From the NCBI GenBank assembly GCA_947651225.1, contig CANSYK010000019.1, forward strand, positions 1 through 52,064: a stretch of 52,064 bases of DNA. Direction: 5' to 3'. The stretch is from an uncultured bacterium (GTDB lineage: Bacteria > Bacillota > Clostridia > Lachnospirales > Lachnospiraceae). Under the pieces are notes generated by a model that was not told the DNA's origin, did no database searches, and was given only the letters and a program-made list of their open reading frames with translations. This document shows positions 8,315 to 17,266 of this stretch, piece after piece; the first letter of the stretch is position 1; each line of letters begins with the position of its first letter. Both the position numbers and the translations under genes were made by a program.

Positions 8315-8362
8315 ATTAAACTCCATTCCTCTGCCCTTCGTTAAAAACAATCAATCATTAAC

Positions 8363-11300
8363 CTATTTCACCATAAGCGTAATTCCCTGTTTCTTTCCAT
8401 TATAAAGTTCCACCGTAATCTTACAGCTTCCTGTCTTTTTGGCTAAAATTAAACCAGAAGAAGAAATCGTTGCAACAGCTTTGTTACTACTTTTATAAGT
8501 TGCCTTTGTTGCATAACAGCCCATAGGCAATTCATAACGTATCTGTTTTGTCTTCCCTACCTCTAAAACCGGTTTTTTTGGCCTTACCGTAAATCGATAT
8601 GGAGCCCTGCGGACATGTACTACTACAGAACCCTTATAACCATTTTTTCCGGTTACCGTAATCTTTACATAACCCGATTTTTTAGTACGGACAATACCTT
8701 CCTGAGAAACTGTTGCAATCTCTTTATTTCCAGACTTCCACTTTACAATCTCTGCCTCATTAATATCTTTCCGGTATGCTGCTTTTAATTTAACTGTTTC
8801 GCCAGCTCCTACCCGGATTCCGCTTCCTGGCGTAATGGCAAGTTCTGTCACCCGTACCTTTACAGAAACCGATTTTCCATCTTCTGTTGTCGCCGTAACA
8901 GTTGCATTGCCAGCACCATTTCCATAAACGTTTCCATCAGAAGTGACCATGGCTACGGCCAAATTAGAAGTGGAATAGGTAACCTTCTCCGCAGCAGCTT
9001 TCGGAACAGTCTTTATCCCCAGCGAAGCCCTTTCCCCATATGCCAGTTCCAGCGTTTCCTTACTTGCTGTTATATTTTCTGTCACTGTTTCTTCTTCTGT
9101 ATATACCTTTCCTGATACTTCTACAGCGTCCAAATCCAGAGGCTCACTATTAAGCAGCTCAAGTTTCACAGTATGTTTCCCATTTTCCAAACCAGTAAGC
9201 TGATAAAAAGCACTCCTCATCCCTGTATCTTTCACAGAATAACTCTTATTTACAACCTCGCCATCTACACTGATTTTTATTTTCGAACCTGAGCTATTGC
9301 TCCCTAAGATACTAATGCCTGTTCCCTCAAAAGTAACAGAAACCGCAGACGACTTTTTCTTTAACTGCGAAACCGTCCTTCCAATATATAGATAACTCTG
9401 GCTCTGCAGACGGCTGTTTGAACCACTGAATTTCAATACGGAATTCAAATCATCCATTCTTGTAATATGCGTAATTCCACCTGAAACCGGAAGTACCTTT
9501 ACATTATCAAAGCTATTTTTGTAATAAGCACTTGCAAACGCCACCCTGCCAGAATTAACTGGTGATTTCTTAACTGTTTTTTTTGCCACCTGCTCATTAT
9601 TAATATAAGCTGTCACTGTATTGTCCAAAACCTTCAGTTTCAGATTCACAAATCGCCCCTGCTTCATACCGCTGATTTTTCCATTTGCAATCTTTCCTTG
9701 ATTACTGTACAGACGCCAGATGCCATCCTGATAAATACGCAGCCAATATCCATTATCCGCAATAGACTGCACTGCATTATATCTTGCACAGATTGCTGCG
9801 TAATTCTTGGCATTTTCATCAGAATCTAACATCACATCAGCCGAAACGATATAGTCCTTCCATGTGTCATCTCCTAAAGAAGTCACTGGATCCATTGGTG
9901 CCCCTGACCACCCGCTTGGCATATGATCTTTATTAATCTGCTGCCGCATGACACGATTCCCATTTGCCAGCTTCACTATCTCAAACGCACCATTTACATC
10001 GCTTGTATAACGTGGCGTCTTTCCCCGCCGTTTCAAATAAGCTTTTTTATATTCAAAATTATCTGTATATGGAAGTTCCAGTTTTTCATCTGTTTTTTCA
10101 GAATCAACACTGGTCGTCTTCTTCCTTTCCGCATATTCCTTCTGTCCTGTTGTCGTTGTCAAAGTCACCATGGAATACGGTTCTACAGTCACAGTATAAG
10201 TATATGTTTTACCAGACTTTGTCGGCGTAAGTGTCCCCGTCTTTTCCAGCCAATGCGCATCATATGCCTCTGACTTTTCATTGCTCTTTGTTTCCCAGAC
10301 GGAAACTTTAGAAGAGGCTTTTTTCAAATTAGATACTTTTACATTATAGGTTCTTGCCTTTTTACTGTCATTTGTAATTACAGTAGAATAATCGCCTGTC
10401 TTTTTATCTGCTGCTGTTAAATAAGTATTTTTTGTATCAGTAATACAATGATTTGTCTGCGTCCCATCTCCATGGGAACCACTTTTCACGATACACCAGC
10501 CCTTTTCTATAAAATTCGTAAAGTGCATAGACATAACCAATCCATTAGAAACAGAATAACCACCTGACCATGGCGTATTTGCCGCAAGAAGTTGTTTTGG
10601 AAAATATACCGTTCCATCATAATAAGCGGCAACAGATGGCTGAAATTCATAAAGCGTCATATCTGACTGCGCCATGCCAATAATAATTCGATTCGCAATA
10701 TCTAACATACCATTCAGCCCTGTAGTCGATTTTCCATTTTCTGTATTGTTCACACCAAAAATGGAATCCGTTGCCACGGAAGAACCCTCACTGAACCAGA
10801 CTTCCTTTTTATAGGTATCATGCAGTTTCTTTACATTTTTATCCATATAAGAGTTATAATGGCATCCTATCACATCTACGGCATCACGATATTCGCTGTC
10901 CGCTAACATCTCCTGCGCTACATACATATTATCTGTTTCATCAGCCGCCACAATCTTAACCTTGCTGTAATCATAACGTTGAATTTTTTCTGTATCAAGC
11001 GCCTTTCTCAAATATTTTGTCCACTCCTTTTCAATTACTCTCTCATTACGGTTTGCGCTGACATAGGAAAATTTTATTTTCCATGTATCATAGGCAGCGT
11101 CCATCGTTTCCTTATACCAGCGATATCTCGCTTTAAAACCTGCTTTATCACTCTTTTCATATTTTTCCTCTACCCATGCGGGTATTCCCCAGCAAAGCAT
11201 ATCCACCGTAATATCAGGATTAATTTCCAAAGCATCATGCGCAAACATAAAACCCGCTCCACGTTTCACATTTGCATCCTGCCCAGGATTCCGTTTCGTT

Positions 11301-11665
11301 GTCGGTTCCGCACCAGAAGAAGTATCAGAATCACAGCCAAGTTCTATTTTAATATGAGAAAGCCCCACACCATTCTTTGGATGAAAAAGCCAGTTCATAA
11401 TCTCCCAATACTGGTCAGGATTTTCCTCTTTATAGTCCATCAAAAGCCGGGAAGAACCATTACAGGTAACTGCCCCTAACCCCCGGAACAAACTGTTCGC
11501 ACTTTTTATCTGTGTATTCCCATCAATCTTTAATGTCTGTACTTTTTCCGCCGCACTTGCCTCTCTCTGCCCAGCCTGCATGCCTGAACCCGTCCCAGCA
11601 TACAAAGAACCAACAACTATACTGCCTGTAAGCAGCCACGTAATACATTTTTTCCATACCTTCAT
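8363..11665 (-). CDS. Secreted GH59-like (galactocerebrosidase family) glycosidase with Ig repeats
   Basis: 1,100 residues from ATG at 11665 (MKVWKKCITWLLTG), preceded by AAGGGGG. A signal peptide comes first. A GH59-like catalytic region (about 35-420) shows FRGLGAVTCNGSSRLLMDY and LSHIKIELGCDSDTSSGAEP. The likely acid/base is Glu in NRNER and the nucleophile Glu in VWFSEGSS. A laminin-G/lectin-like domain (about 520-720), a further beta module, and three Big_2-type Ig repeats to the C-terminus follow. GH59 enzymes cleave beta-galactosides, including galactosylceramide. The bacterial substrate is unknown. There is no LPXTG motif, so retention at the wall could be through the Ig repeats. Confidence 0.85.
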   Translation of the reverse strand: MKVWKKCITWLLTGSIVVGSLYAGTGSGMQAGQREASAAEKVQTLKIDGNTQIKSANSLFRGLGAVTCNGSSRLLMDYKEENPDQYWEIMNWLFHPKNGVGLSHIKIELGCDSDTSSGAEPTTKRNPGQDANVKRGAGFMFAHDALEINPDITVDMLCWGIPAWVEEKYEKSDKAGFKARYRWYKETMDAAYDTWKIKFSYVSANRNERVIEKEWTKYLRKALDTEKIQRYDYSKVKIVAADETDNMYVAQEMLADSEYRDAVDVIGCHYNSYMDKNVKKLHDTYKKEVWFSEGSSVATDSIFGVNNTENGKSTTGLNGMLDIANRIIIGMAQSDMTLYEFQPSVAAYYDGTVYFPKQLLAANTPWSGGYSVSNGLVMSMHFTNFIEKGWCIVKSGSHGDGTQTNHCITDTKNTYLTAADKKTGDYSTVITNDSKKARTYNVKVSNLKKASSKVSVWETKSNEKSEAYDAHWLEKTGTLTPTKSGKTYTYTVTVEPYSMVTLTTTTGQKEYAERKKTTSVDSEKTDEKLELPYTDNFEYKKAYLKRRGKTPRYTSDVNGAFEIVKLANGNRVMRQQINKDHMPSGWSGAPMDPVTSLGDDTWKDYIVSADVMLDSDENAKNYAAICARYNAVQSIADNGYWLRIYQDGIWRLYSNQGKIANGKISGMKQGRFVNLKLKVLDNTVTAYINNEQVAKKTVKKSPVNSGRVAFASAYYKNSFDNVKVLPVSGGITHITRMDDLNSVLKFSGSNSRLQSQSYLYIGRTVSQLKKKSSAVSVTFEGTGISILGSNSSGSKIKISVDGEVVNKSYSVKDTGMRSAFYQLTGLENGKHTVKLELLNSEPLDLDAVEVSGKVYTEEETVTENITASKETLELAYGERASLGIKTVPKAAAEKVTYSTSNLAVAMVTSDGNVYGNGAGNATVTATTEDGKSVSVKVRVTELAITPGSGIRVGAGETVKLKAAYRKDINEAEIVKWKSGNKEIATVSQEGIVRTKKSGYVKITVTGKNGYKGSVVVHVRRAPYRFTVRPKKPVLEVGKTKQIRYELPMGCYATKATYKSSNKAVATISSSGLILAKKTGSCKITVELYNGKKQGITLMVK

Positions 11666-11722
11666 AATAAAATCCCCCTTACCACATCTTCTGCGGCTCA
11701 AATAATAATGAAAAACACGCTC

Positions 11723-11769
11723 TAATTCGCAAAAAAGGACCATACATACATATGGCCTTTTGCTAATTA
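11723..11769. terminator. Strong hairpin between two minus-strand genes
   Basis: TAATT-GCAAAA-AGG-CCATA pairs with TATGG-CCTTTTGC-TAATTA around a short loop, with few mismatches. It lies just after the stop of the downstream fragment gene (minus strand). AACACGCTC-TA at 11715-11724, a possible family 1 end, touches it. Confidence 0.6.
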
Positions 11770-11776
11770 CGTTTTT

Positions 11777-12240
11777 TTATTTTACAGTAAAACTCTTTTT
11801 CTTTGCCGTATAACCAGACTTCTTTACAGTAACAGTAATTTTATTTTTCTTTACTAGTTTCTTACTCAGTTTTACAGTAAATACTCCTGATGCATTCGCT
11901 TTCGCCGTATATGTCTTTGAAGCAACTTTTACTGTAACATTTCCACTCTTTATCGTCTTTCCTTTGATTGTCTTACTTCCTGCCTTATAACTTGTCAGCT
12001 TTAACGTACTAATCGTCTTTTTCTTAGTAGTTTCAGGCGCAGGTGTTACTGTTGGTACATCGTCTGTATCTGTCGTTGTATCAGAAGAAACTTTTTCGGA
12101 TGTTACATCTACTGCTTCATCACTAGTATAACACGTTGCGCCAAGAATAGCGATACAAATCTGTTTTGTTTTTGCAGAATCTTCATCATCCGCAAGCTGA
12201 ACCGGCATTTCCAGGCTTCCAAAACCACTGCTGTTAAAGA
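11777..12240 (-). pseudogene. 3' remnant of a secreted Ig-repeat protein
   Basis: An open frame gives a Thr-rich linker (DTTTDTDDVPTVTPAPETT) and a C-terminal Ig-like module (TIKSGNVTVKVASKTYTA ... VKKSGYTAKKKSFTVK), the usual tail of a clostridial surface protein. It has no signal peptide and no convincing start. Upstream the frame runs through an AACACGCTC-TA end and into the CLC gene's 3' end, so the 5' part seems to be lost at about 12245, probably by a repeat-associated deletion. It could alternatively be a short gene starting at MPVQLADDEDS, but without export that makes little sense. Confidence 0.6.
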
Positions 12241-12257
12241 AAAAACACGCTCTAGCA

Positions 12258-13526
12258 CTATTCCTGCGCCTTCCGATTAATATATTCTGTCTTATATTTT
12301 GAATATACAATTGTCTGGTCATGATACAAGCCATAATATCCCGACATCAGATAACTCACACTGATAGCAATCAAAAAATAAGGAACTGCCTCATAACCAA
12401 ACAACTCAAAAGCAATCAGCATAGAAGTAATTGGACAGTTTGTAACGCCGCAAAATACCGCAACCATTCCCACAGCCGCACAAAGCGAAGGCGAAATTCC
12501 AGCAATCTGTCCAAAAAGACAGCCAAAGGTTGCCCCTACAAAAAAAGATGGGACAATCTCTCCACCCTTGAACCCGGCCTCTAAAGTCAACGCCGTAAAC
12601 AATATCTTTAGAAAAAATGCCTCCGGCCTCACATTCCCCCTGATCGCCTCCTCAATAACTGGCACACCAGCTCCCATATAATCTGCCGTACGCAAGACTA
12701 CAGTTAATCCAATAATCATGCAGCTTGAAAAAAGAATGCGGATATATGGATTTTTAAACTTCATGCGATAAATGTCTCCCAGCCCATGGAGCGCCATACA
12801 AAATAGAACACTTAACCCCGCACAGAAAATCGCAAGAAAAATAATCTTCGCACTGGGTATCAGATGAAATTCCGGAATATGCAAAATCGTAAACAATTCT
12901 GGATTAATCCCCATGTCTGTTGCAACCTTAGAAGCAATTAACGACGAAAAAACACAGGGAACCAATGCAGCATAATACATTACCCCAACACTTACTACCT
13001 CCATTGCGAAAATCGACGCAGCAACCGGAGTCCCAAAAATAGCAGCAAATGCCGCACTCATTCCGCACATCACAACAATACGTCTGTCCTTTTCGTCAAA
13101 ACGAAACCATCTCCCAAGCTGATTTCCAATGCTTCCACCAAGCTGCAAGGCAGCTCCCTCACGCCCTGCAGAACCGCCAAATAAATGTGTTAAAATCGTC
13201 GAAATAAAGATTAACGGCGCCATTTTAAAAGGAAGCTCCGTCTCTGCATGAATTGTTGAAAGTACCATATTCGTTCCTTTATCATTTTTGTATTGAAATA
13301 CTCCATATAAAAATACAATCACAACACCCGCAAGCGGCAAAAGAAAAATTATCCATGAATTCTCTGTACGAAAATCCGTTACCTGCCGCAGACAATAGGC
13401 AAACAGCGTACTAAAACCACCTACTACTACCCCTACAATTGTAGAAAAAATGCACCATTTCAAAAAAAGCGCAAAATTACGCCGAATCCTTCTTGCATAG
13501 AACTTAACCATTTCTATCTGTTTCAT
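12258..13526 (-). CDS. CLC-family anion channel/transporter
   Basis: 422 residues from ATG at 13526 (MKQIEMVKFY), with GGAG six bases upstream; ATG at 13538 is possible. An integral membrane protein with about ten hydrophobic segments. The CLC signature GSAGREGAALQLGGSIG holds the gating Glu, and GGEIVPSFFVGATFG is the later filter motif. The first filter element (GSGIP in chloride transporters) is replaced by GTNMV, so selectivity could differ, for example toward fluoride. However, no fluoride (crcB) riboswitch is visible upstream. No CBS domains are present. It is followed by a gene fragment and has no obvious operon partner. Confidence 0.88.
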   Translation of the reverse strand: MKQIEMVKFYARRIRRNFALFLKWCIFSTIVGVVVGGFSTLFAYCLRQVTDFRTENSWIIFLLPLAGVVIVFLYGVFQYKNDKGTNMVLSTIHAETELPFKMAPLIFISTILTHLFGGSAGREGAALQLGGSIGNQLGRWFRFDEKDRRIVVMCGMSAAFAAIFGTPVAASIFAMEVVSVGVMYYAALVPCVFSSLIASKVATDMGINPELFTILHIPEFHLIPSAKIIFLAIFCAGLSVLFCMALHGLGDIYRMKFKNPYIRILFSSCMIIGLTVVLRTADYMGAGVPVIEEAIRGNVRPEAFFLKILFTALTLEAGFKGGEIVPSFFVGATFGCLFGQIAGISPSLCAAVGMVAVFCGVTNCPITSMLIAFELFGYEAVPYFLIAISVSYLMSGYYGLYHDQTIVYSKYKTEYINRKAQE

Positions 13527-13699
13527 AAAAATCTCCATTCTGCCGCCTTTTAGTTAACGGCACAAATTTTTTCTGTTGTTACACTACTGCTTTCTACAGG
13601 TTCTTAACTCAAATACTGTTAGCCAAAGACATTAAAGCATTTTTTTAAAGTATATATCAATCTTCCCTTCTTGTGAATAGGATTTCCGGTTATTTCCTA

Positions 13700-13727
13700 T
13701 TGACTTTTCCAATAACGAAGCTATAAT
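13700..13727 (+). promoter_or_regulatory. Promoter of the Fur-family gene
   Basis: TTGACT and TATAAT are 16 bases apart. The AT-rich stretch after it (GATTACTATTATTA) resembles a PerR box loosely and may allow autoregulation. The rest of the 13527-13764 gap holds nothing I recognise. Confidence 0.65.
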
Positions 13728-13764
13728 TAAGAATGATTACTATTATTACATTAGGGAGGATCTT

Positions 13765-14154
13765 ATGTCGGCGATTAGACATAGCAAGCAAAGGGATGCC
13801 ATAAAAGCATATCTTTTGTCAACAACGGCACACCCTACTGCTGAAATTGTATATGAACATCTCAAAAAGGAATTTCCTAATATCAGCTTGGGTACAATAT
13901 ACCGCAACCTGAACTTCTTAGTAGAACATGACGAGGCACGCCGCCTAAACTGTGGTGATGGCTTTGACCATTTTGATGGCAATCTCTCTCCACATAATCA
14001 TTTCTTTTGCCGAGACTGCGGCCAGATTTTCGATTTGCATATGCAGGAAATTGACCATATTGATGTCCTTGCAAGTGCAGGCTTTAGCGGGAAAATCGAG
14101 GAGCATGTTATCTACTTTCGGGGGTTATGCGAAAATTGCCTGAAAAAGGATTAA
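13765..14154 (+). CDS. perR: Fur-family regulator, PerR-like
   Basis: 129 residues, slightly short for the family. The N-terminal winged helix (RHSKQRDAIKAYLLSTTAHP, GTIYRNLNFLVE) is followed by a metal-binding half with HNHFFCRDCG and GLCENC, the two CxxC pairs of a structural zinc site, plus His/Asp ligands (FDHFDGN, HMQEIDHID). The neighbouring peroxide-stress gene argues for PerR, an Fe/Mn-dependent peroxide sensor that derepresses its targets after His oxidation, rather than Fur. The start follows GGGAGG. Confidence 0.85.
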   Translation: MSAIRHSKQRDAIKAYLLSTTAHPTAEIVYEHLKKEFPNISLGTIYRNLNFLVEHDEARRLNCGDGFDHFDGNLSPHNHFFCRDCGQIFDLHMQEIDHIDVLASAGFSGKIEEHVIYFRGLCENCLKKD

Positions 14155-14171
14155 ATTTATTTAAAAAGGTG

Positions 14172-14230
14172 TTGACAATAAAAAGAATCATGTTATAATA
14201 ACATCATTAACAGTAACCATTACTGTTAAT
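14172..14230 (+). promoter_or_regulatory. Promoter and palindromic operator of reverse rubrerythrin
   Basis: TTGACA (14172-14177) and TATAAT (14194-14199) are 16 bases apart. Just after the -10 box lies a perfect inverted repeat, ATTAACAGTAA-CCA-TTACTGTTAAT (14206-14230), at the expected transcription start. That is where a repressor would block initiation. The repeat is not the standard PerR box, so the regulator is open. Confidence 0.75.
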
Positions 14231-14320
14231 AAATCTATTAACAACTCTTACAGCAAAATGAGGATACTTCAAATTACTGTAAGTTAAAAAAAATTATAAA
14301 CAAAAAAGGAGATTATTATT

Positions 14321-14863
14321 ATGGCAAAGTTTGTATGTACTGTATGCGGTTATGTTCATGAAGGAGATTCTGCTCCTGAAAAATGTCCACAGTGTGGTGT
14401 AGGCGCTGATAAATTTAAAGAGCAGTCAGGTGAAATGGCATGGGCTGCCGAGCATGTTGTTGGCGTCGCACAGGGCGTTGATGAAGAAATTATTCAGGGA
14501 CTTCGTGATAACTTCAATGGCGAATGTTCAGAAGTAGGTATGTATCTTGCTATGGCAAGAGTTGCTCATCGTGAAGGCTATCCAGAAATCGGCCTTTACT
14601 GGGAAAAAGCTGCTTACGAAGAGGCGGAACATGCTGCTAAATTTGCAGAGTTGCTTGGTGAAGTTGTTACTGACAGCACAAAGAAGAATCTGGAAATGCG
14701 TGTAGAAGCTGAATGTGGCGCAACAGCTGGCAAATTTGAATTAGCAAAGAAAGCCAAAGCTGCTAACCTTGATGCAATCCATGATACCGTCCATGAAATG
14801 GCAAGAGATGAAGCTAGACATGGTAAGGCATTCAAAGGACTTCTTGAGAGATATTTTGGTTAA
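14321..14863 (+). CDS. Reverse rubrerythrin (peroxide reductase)
   Basis: 180 residues with a rubredoxin-like FeS4 domain at the N-terminus ([20 protein letters not shown], residues 5-24) and then a ferritin-like di-iron domain ([44 protein letters not shown]). In ordinary rubrerythrin the order is opposite. Reverse rubrerythrins of clostridia reduce H2O2 and O2 with electrons from NAD(P)H through partner flavoproteins, and are strongly induced under oxidative stress through PerR. AAAGGAG precedes the ATG. Its position just behind the PerR-like gene, with its own promoter and palindrome, fits that role. Confidence 0.93.
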   Translation: MAKFVCTVCGYVHEGDSAPEKCPQCGVGADKFKEQSGEMAWAAEHVVGVAQGVDEEIIQGLRDNFNGECSEVGMYLAMARVAHREGYPEIGLYWEKAAYEEAEHAAKFAELLGEVVTDSTKKNLEMRVEAECGATAGKFELAKKAKAANLDAIHDTVHEMARDEARHGKAFKGLLERYFG

Positions 14864-14945
14864 TCTGAAAATGGCTTGAAATAAGGCTTTACAGAGGAAT
14901 GAGTATGAAAGTGCTTGTTCCTCTTTTTTGGCAATAAGGAACTGT

Positions 14946-14984
14946 AAAAAAACTCCCGGAGAATCCATCCCCGAGAGTTTTTTT
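14946..14984. terminator. Bidirectional terminator
   Basis: AAAAAAACTCCCGG and CCCCGAGAGTTTTTTT form a stem with a run of A on one side and T on the other, between the converging rubrerythrin and BspA-like genes. The preceding AAGGAACTGTAAA resembles a family 2 repeat end. Confidence 0.75.
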
Positions 14985-15002
14985 ATCTGTAATAATCTTT
15001 TT

Positions 15003-16940
15003 CTATAACTTTGCTACAACTACTTTCTTACCCTGACCTTTGTTCTTAAATAAAATCTTATATGGCGCTACCTTTTTAGCAGGTACAGAAATCTTACAAT
15101 TATTTACTCCTGTCAATGCCCCTCCTTTTACTTTCTTAAGGACTTCAGAATAAATCAGGACACTTCTAAGGCTCTTACAATCCTTAAATGCAGATTTACC
15201 TATAATCTTTACAAGAGCATTAATAATTACTTTGTTTAATTTCTTACAATTCTCAAACGCTTTCGCACCAATATTAATTGTAACTGTTGAGGCACCATAT
15301 CGAATCTGACTTTCTTCAAATGACAGACCGCCTAAGTTCTTCTTTGGAGCATTCCCTATAGAAACCTTCTTCAAAGAGGTGCAGTTCTTAAAGGCCGCTT
15401 TTCCAATTTTTGTTACTGTTTTTGGCATACTTACCGTTTTAAGACTGGAGCAGCCATTAAAACTATTCTTCGAAATTGTCATTAACTTTGAAGGGAGTTT
15501 CACACTGGTAAGCTTTTTACATCCCTGGAAAGCACCTGCTTCAATTTTTGTAATATTTTTACCTAACTGCACCGTTTTAATCTTTGTATTATTCTTAAAT
15601 GCATTTTTATCAACACTAGTAACTTTATAACTTACACCATCTATCTTAACAGTTGATGGAATCGTAACCGTACTTGTTTTCACGTCACCCATATTGCTGA
15701 CGGAAACACTCTTTGTACTCTTGTTCACCTCATAGCTGACATTGTTCTTTACCACCACTGGTGCAACTGTTGGCTGTACTGGTGATGTAGTTTCAGCAGG
15801 TTTCTCTGGTACTGCTGTCACTGTTGGTGCCTCTGTTATCGCTGGCACTTCTGTTATTGCCGGTTTCTCACTTGCCGGTGCAGGTGTAATTACCACTTCG
15901 GTTGGTGCCACTGTAGGAGCCAGAGTTTCGCCTGGTGCCGGTGTCTGAACTACTGGTGCTGTCACAGTTGGTGTTGGTTCCACTGGTGTTGTACTTGGTG
16001 GCACTACTGGACGCCATGGCACCGTTGGTGTTGCCGTTGGTGATGCTGATGTTGTCACTGCCGGCGTTGGTGCTTCCGGTGTTGCTGTTGCCGGAGTTGC
16101 TGTTGCTGGTACTGGTACTGGTACTGCTGTTGGCGCATTACTTGGCACTGGTGACGGTTCACCACTAGGTACAGTACTTGGCGTATTGCCTGGTGTTGTA
16201 CCTGGTACCGCTGTTGGTTCCTGACCTGGTGTCTCCGATGCTGCCGGGCTTGGGGATACCTCTACCCTTGAAGAAGTATATCCTTTAACATTTGCATAAG
16301 TATTAACTTGAGAATTCATTGAAGAAAGTATACATTTCGGTGAACCTTCTAAAATTTCAGTTTCATTCCAGTTGCCAGCATTGTCTCCAATTTGAGCATT
16401 CTGAGCATCTGTTACCTGCCAATCAAGTTTTGTTAACTCTGGACAAAAAGCAAATGCTTTATCGCCAATAGTTGTAACACTCTCTGGAACAGTTACTTCT
16501 TTCAAAGTTGAACTTCCTGAAAAAGCATTCGCCTCAATTGCAGTTACCTTGCTCGGAGTCCTGTTGGTTGCCCCAAGCGATGACGTATCTTTTCCGTTAT
16601 TATTATACTTCGTATAATCAGTATAACTAATAGGGACTGTATCAGAAATCTTAACCGTATCACTCTGAGTTGGCCCACCACTGCCATTATAGCCAAAGCC
16701 GCATACCGTAGCTGTTATCCCATCCTTATTTAACTGATACCTAACTCCCTGACTATCCAATAGCACTCCATCCCCGCCATCAATGATATACCAGTCCTCA
16801 TTCTTATCCTGGAAAGAAAATTCTATTCCCGCTGCCGCCGCTGTCTTTCCATTCCCCGGATAAAACACACCACTTGTTACAACCATTGCCGCTGCTAACG
16901 CACACGACAAAAACTTCTTGTACATTTTTCCCTTTTGCAT
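15003..16940 (-). CDS. Secreted BspA-type leucine-rich-repeat protein
   Basis: 645 residues from ATG at 16940 (MQKGKMYKKF); AGGAGG lies seven bases upstream, better than the ATG two codons earlier. A signal peptide is followed by an N-terminal region with one LRR_5 unit (AIEANAFSGSSTLKEVTVPE). A long Pro/Thr/Ser/Val low-complexity linker (about 225-400) leads to a C-terminal block of LRR_5 repeats (AFKNCTSLKKVSIGN, AFKDCKSLRSVLI). BspA-like proteins are surface adhesins in gut and oral bacteria. No sorting signal is seen. Inverted GGAACTGTAAA ends lie on both sides (about 14935 and 16965). Confidence 0.85.
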   Translation of the reverse strand: MQKGKMYKKFLSCALAAAMVVTSGVFYPGNGKTAAAAGIEFSFQDKNEDWYIIDGGDGVLLDSQGVRYQLNKDGITATVCGFGYNGSGGPTQSDTVKISDTVPISYTDYTKYNNNGKDTSSLGATNRTPSKVTAIEANAFSGSSTLKEVTVPESVTTIGDKAFAFCPELTKLDWQVTDAQNAQIGDNAGNWNETEILEGSPKCILSSMNSQVNTYANVKGYTSSRVEVSPSPAASETPGQEPTAVPGTTPGNTPSTVPSGEPSPVPSNAPTAVPVPVPATATPATATPEAPTPAVTTSASPTATPTVPWRPVVPPSTTPVEPTPTVTAPVVQTPAPGETLAPTVAPTEVVITPAPASEKPAITEVPAITEAPTVTAVPEKPAETTSPVQPTVAPVVVKNNVSYEVNKSTKSVSVSNMGDVKTSTVTIPSTVKIDGVSYKVTSVDKNAFKNNTKIKTVQLGKNITKIEAGAFQGCKKLTSVKLPSKLMTISKNSFNGCSSLKTVSMPKTVTKIGKAAFKNCTSLKKVSIGNAPKKNLGGLSFEESQIRYGASTVTINIGAKAFENCKKLNKVIINALVKIIGKSAFKDCKSLRSVLIYSEVLKKVKGGALTGVNNCKISVPAKKVAPYKILFKNKGQGKKVVVAKL

Positions 16941-17266
16941 ACTCATTCCTCCTATTCCCGATTTTACAGTTCCTAAGAAACCATTATAAATACTTTATTG
17001 TTTCAACCTAATAAAAATGTAATGATGTACAACCATCTGCTAACAGTTCTCAAGAAGTATTACAAAATAATTCACAACAATTCCCTAATAATCTAATTAC
17101 AGCCTATTTGATAGAAGTACAGACTTACACGAATTAAACAACTATAATTTGTATTATTTATTATAACACGCCATTTCAGAATTGCAATGACCTTTTTGGT
17201 ATTTTATGACATAATTCCATGTTATCGGTTACTATTCAACAAAAAGCAATAATACCTTCCGCCCTA
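16941..17266. other. Intergenic gap without a gene
   Basis: About 326 AT-rich bases between two minus-strand genes. TTTACAGTTCCTAAG at 16965-16979 matches a family 2 repeat end. I see no coding frame, strong terminator or convincing promoter. Confidence 0.5.

Noticed and set aside
9923-11479. Several plus-strand open frames of 88-166 residues
   Set aside because: They are antisense shadows of the GH59-like gene, with biased, low-complexity translations and no ribosome sites.
13527-13760. Fluoride riboswitch upstream of the CLC gene
   Set aside because: The conserved crcB-motif blocks (GGNGATGG and the downstream pairing strand) could not be found on the minus strand.
15742-16260. Repetitive GTTGGTG/ACCGG-rich tract as a possible minisatellite or CRISPR
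   Set aside because: It codes for the Pro/Thr/Ser linker of the BspA-like protein; units are irregular and there are no spacers.
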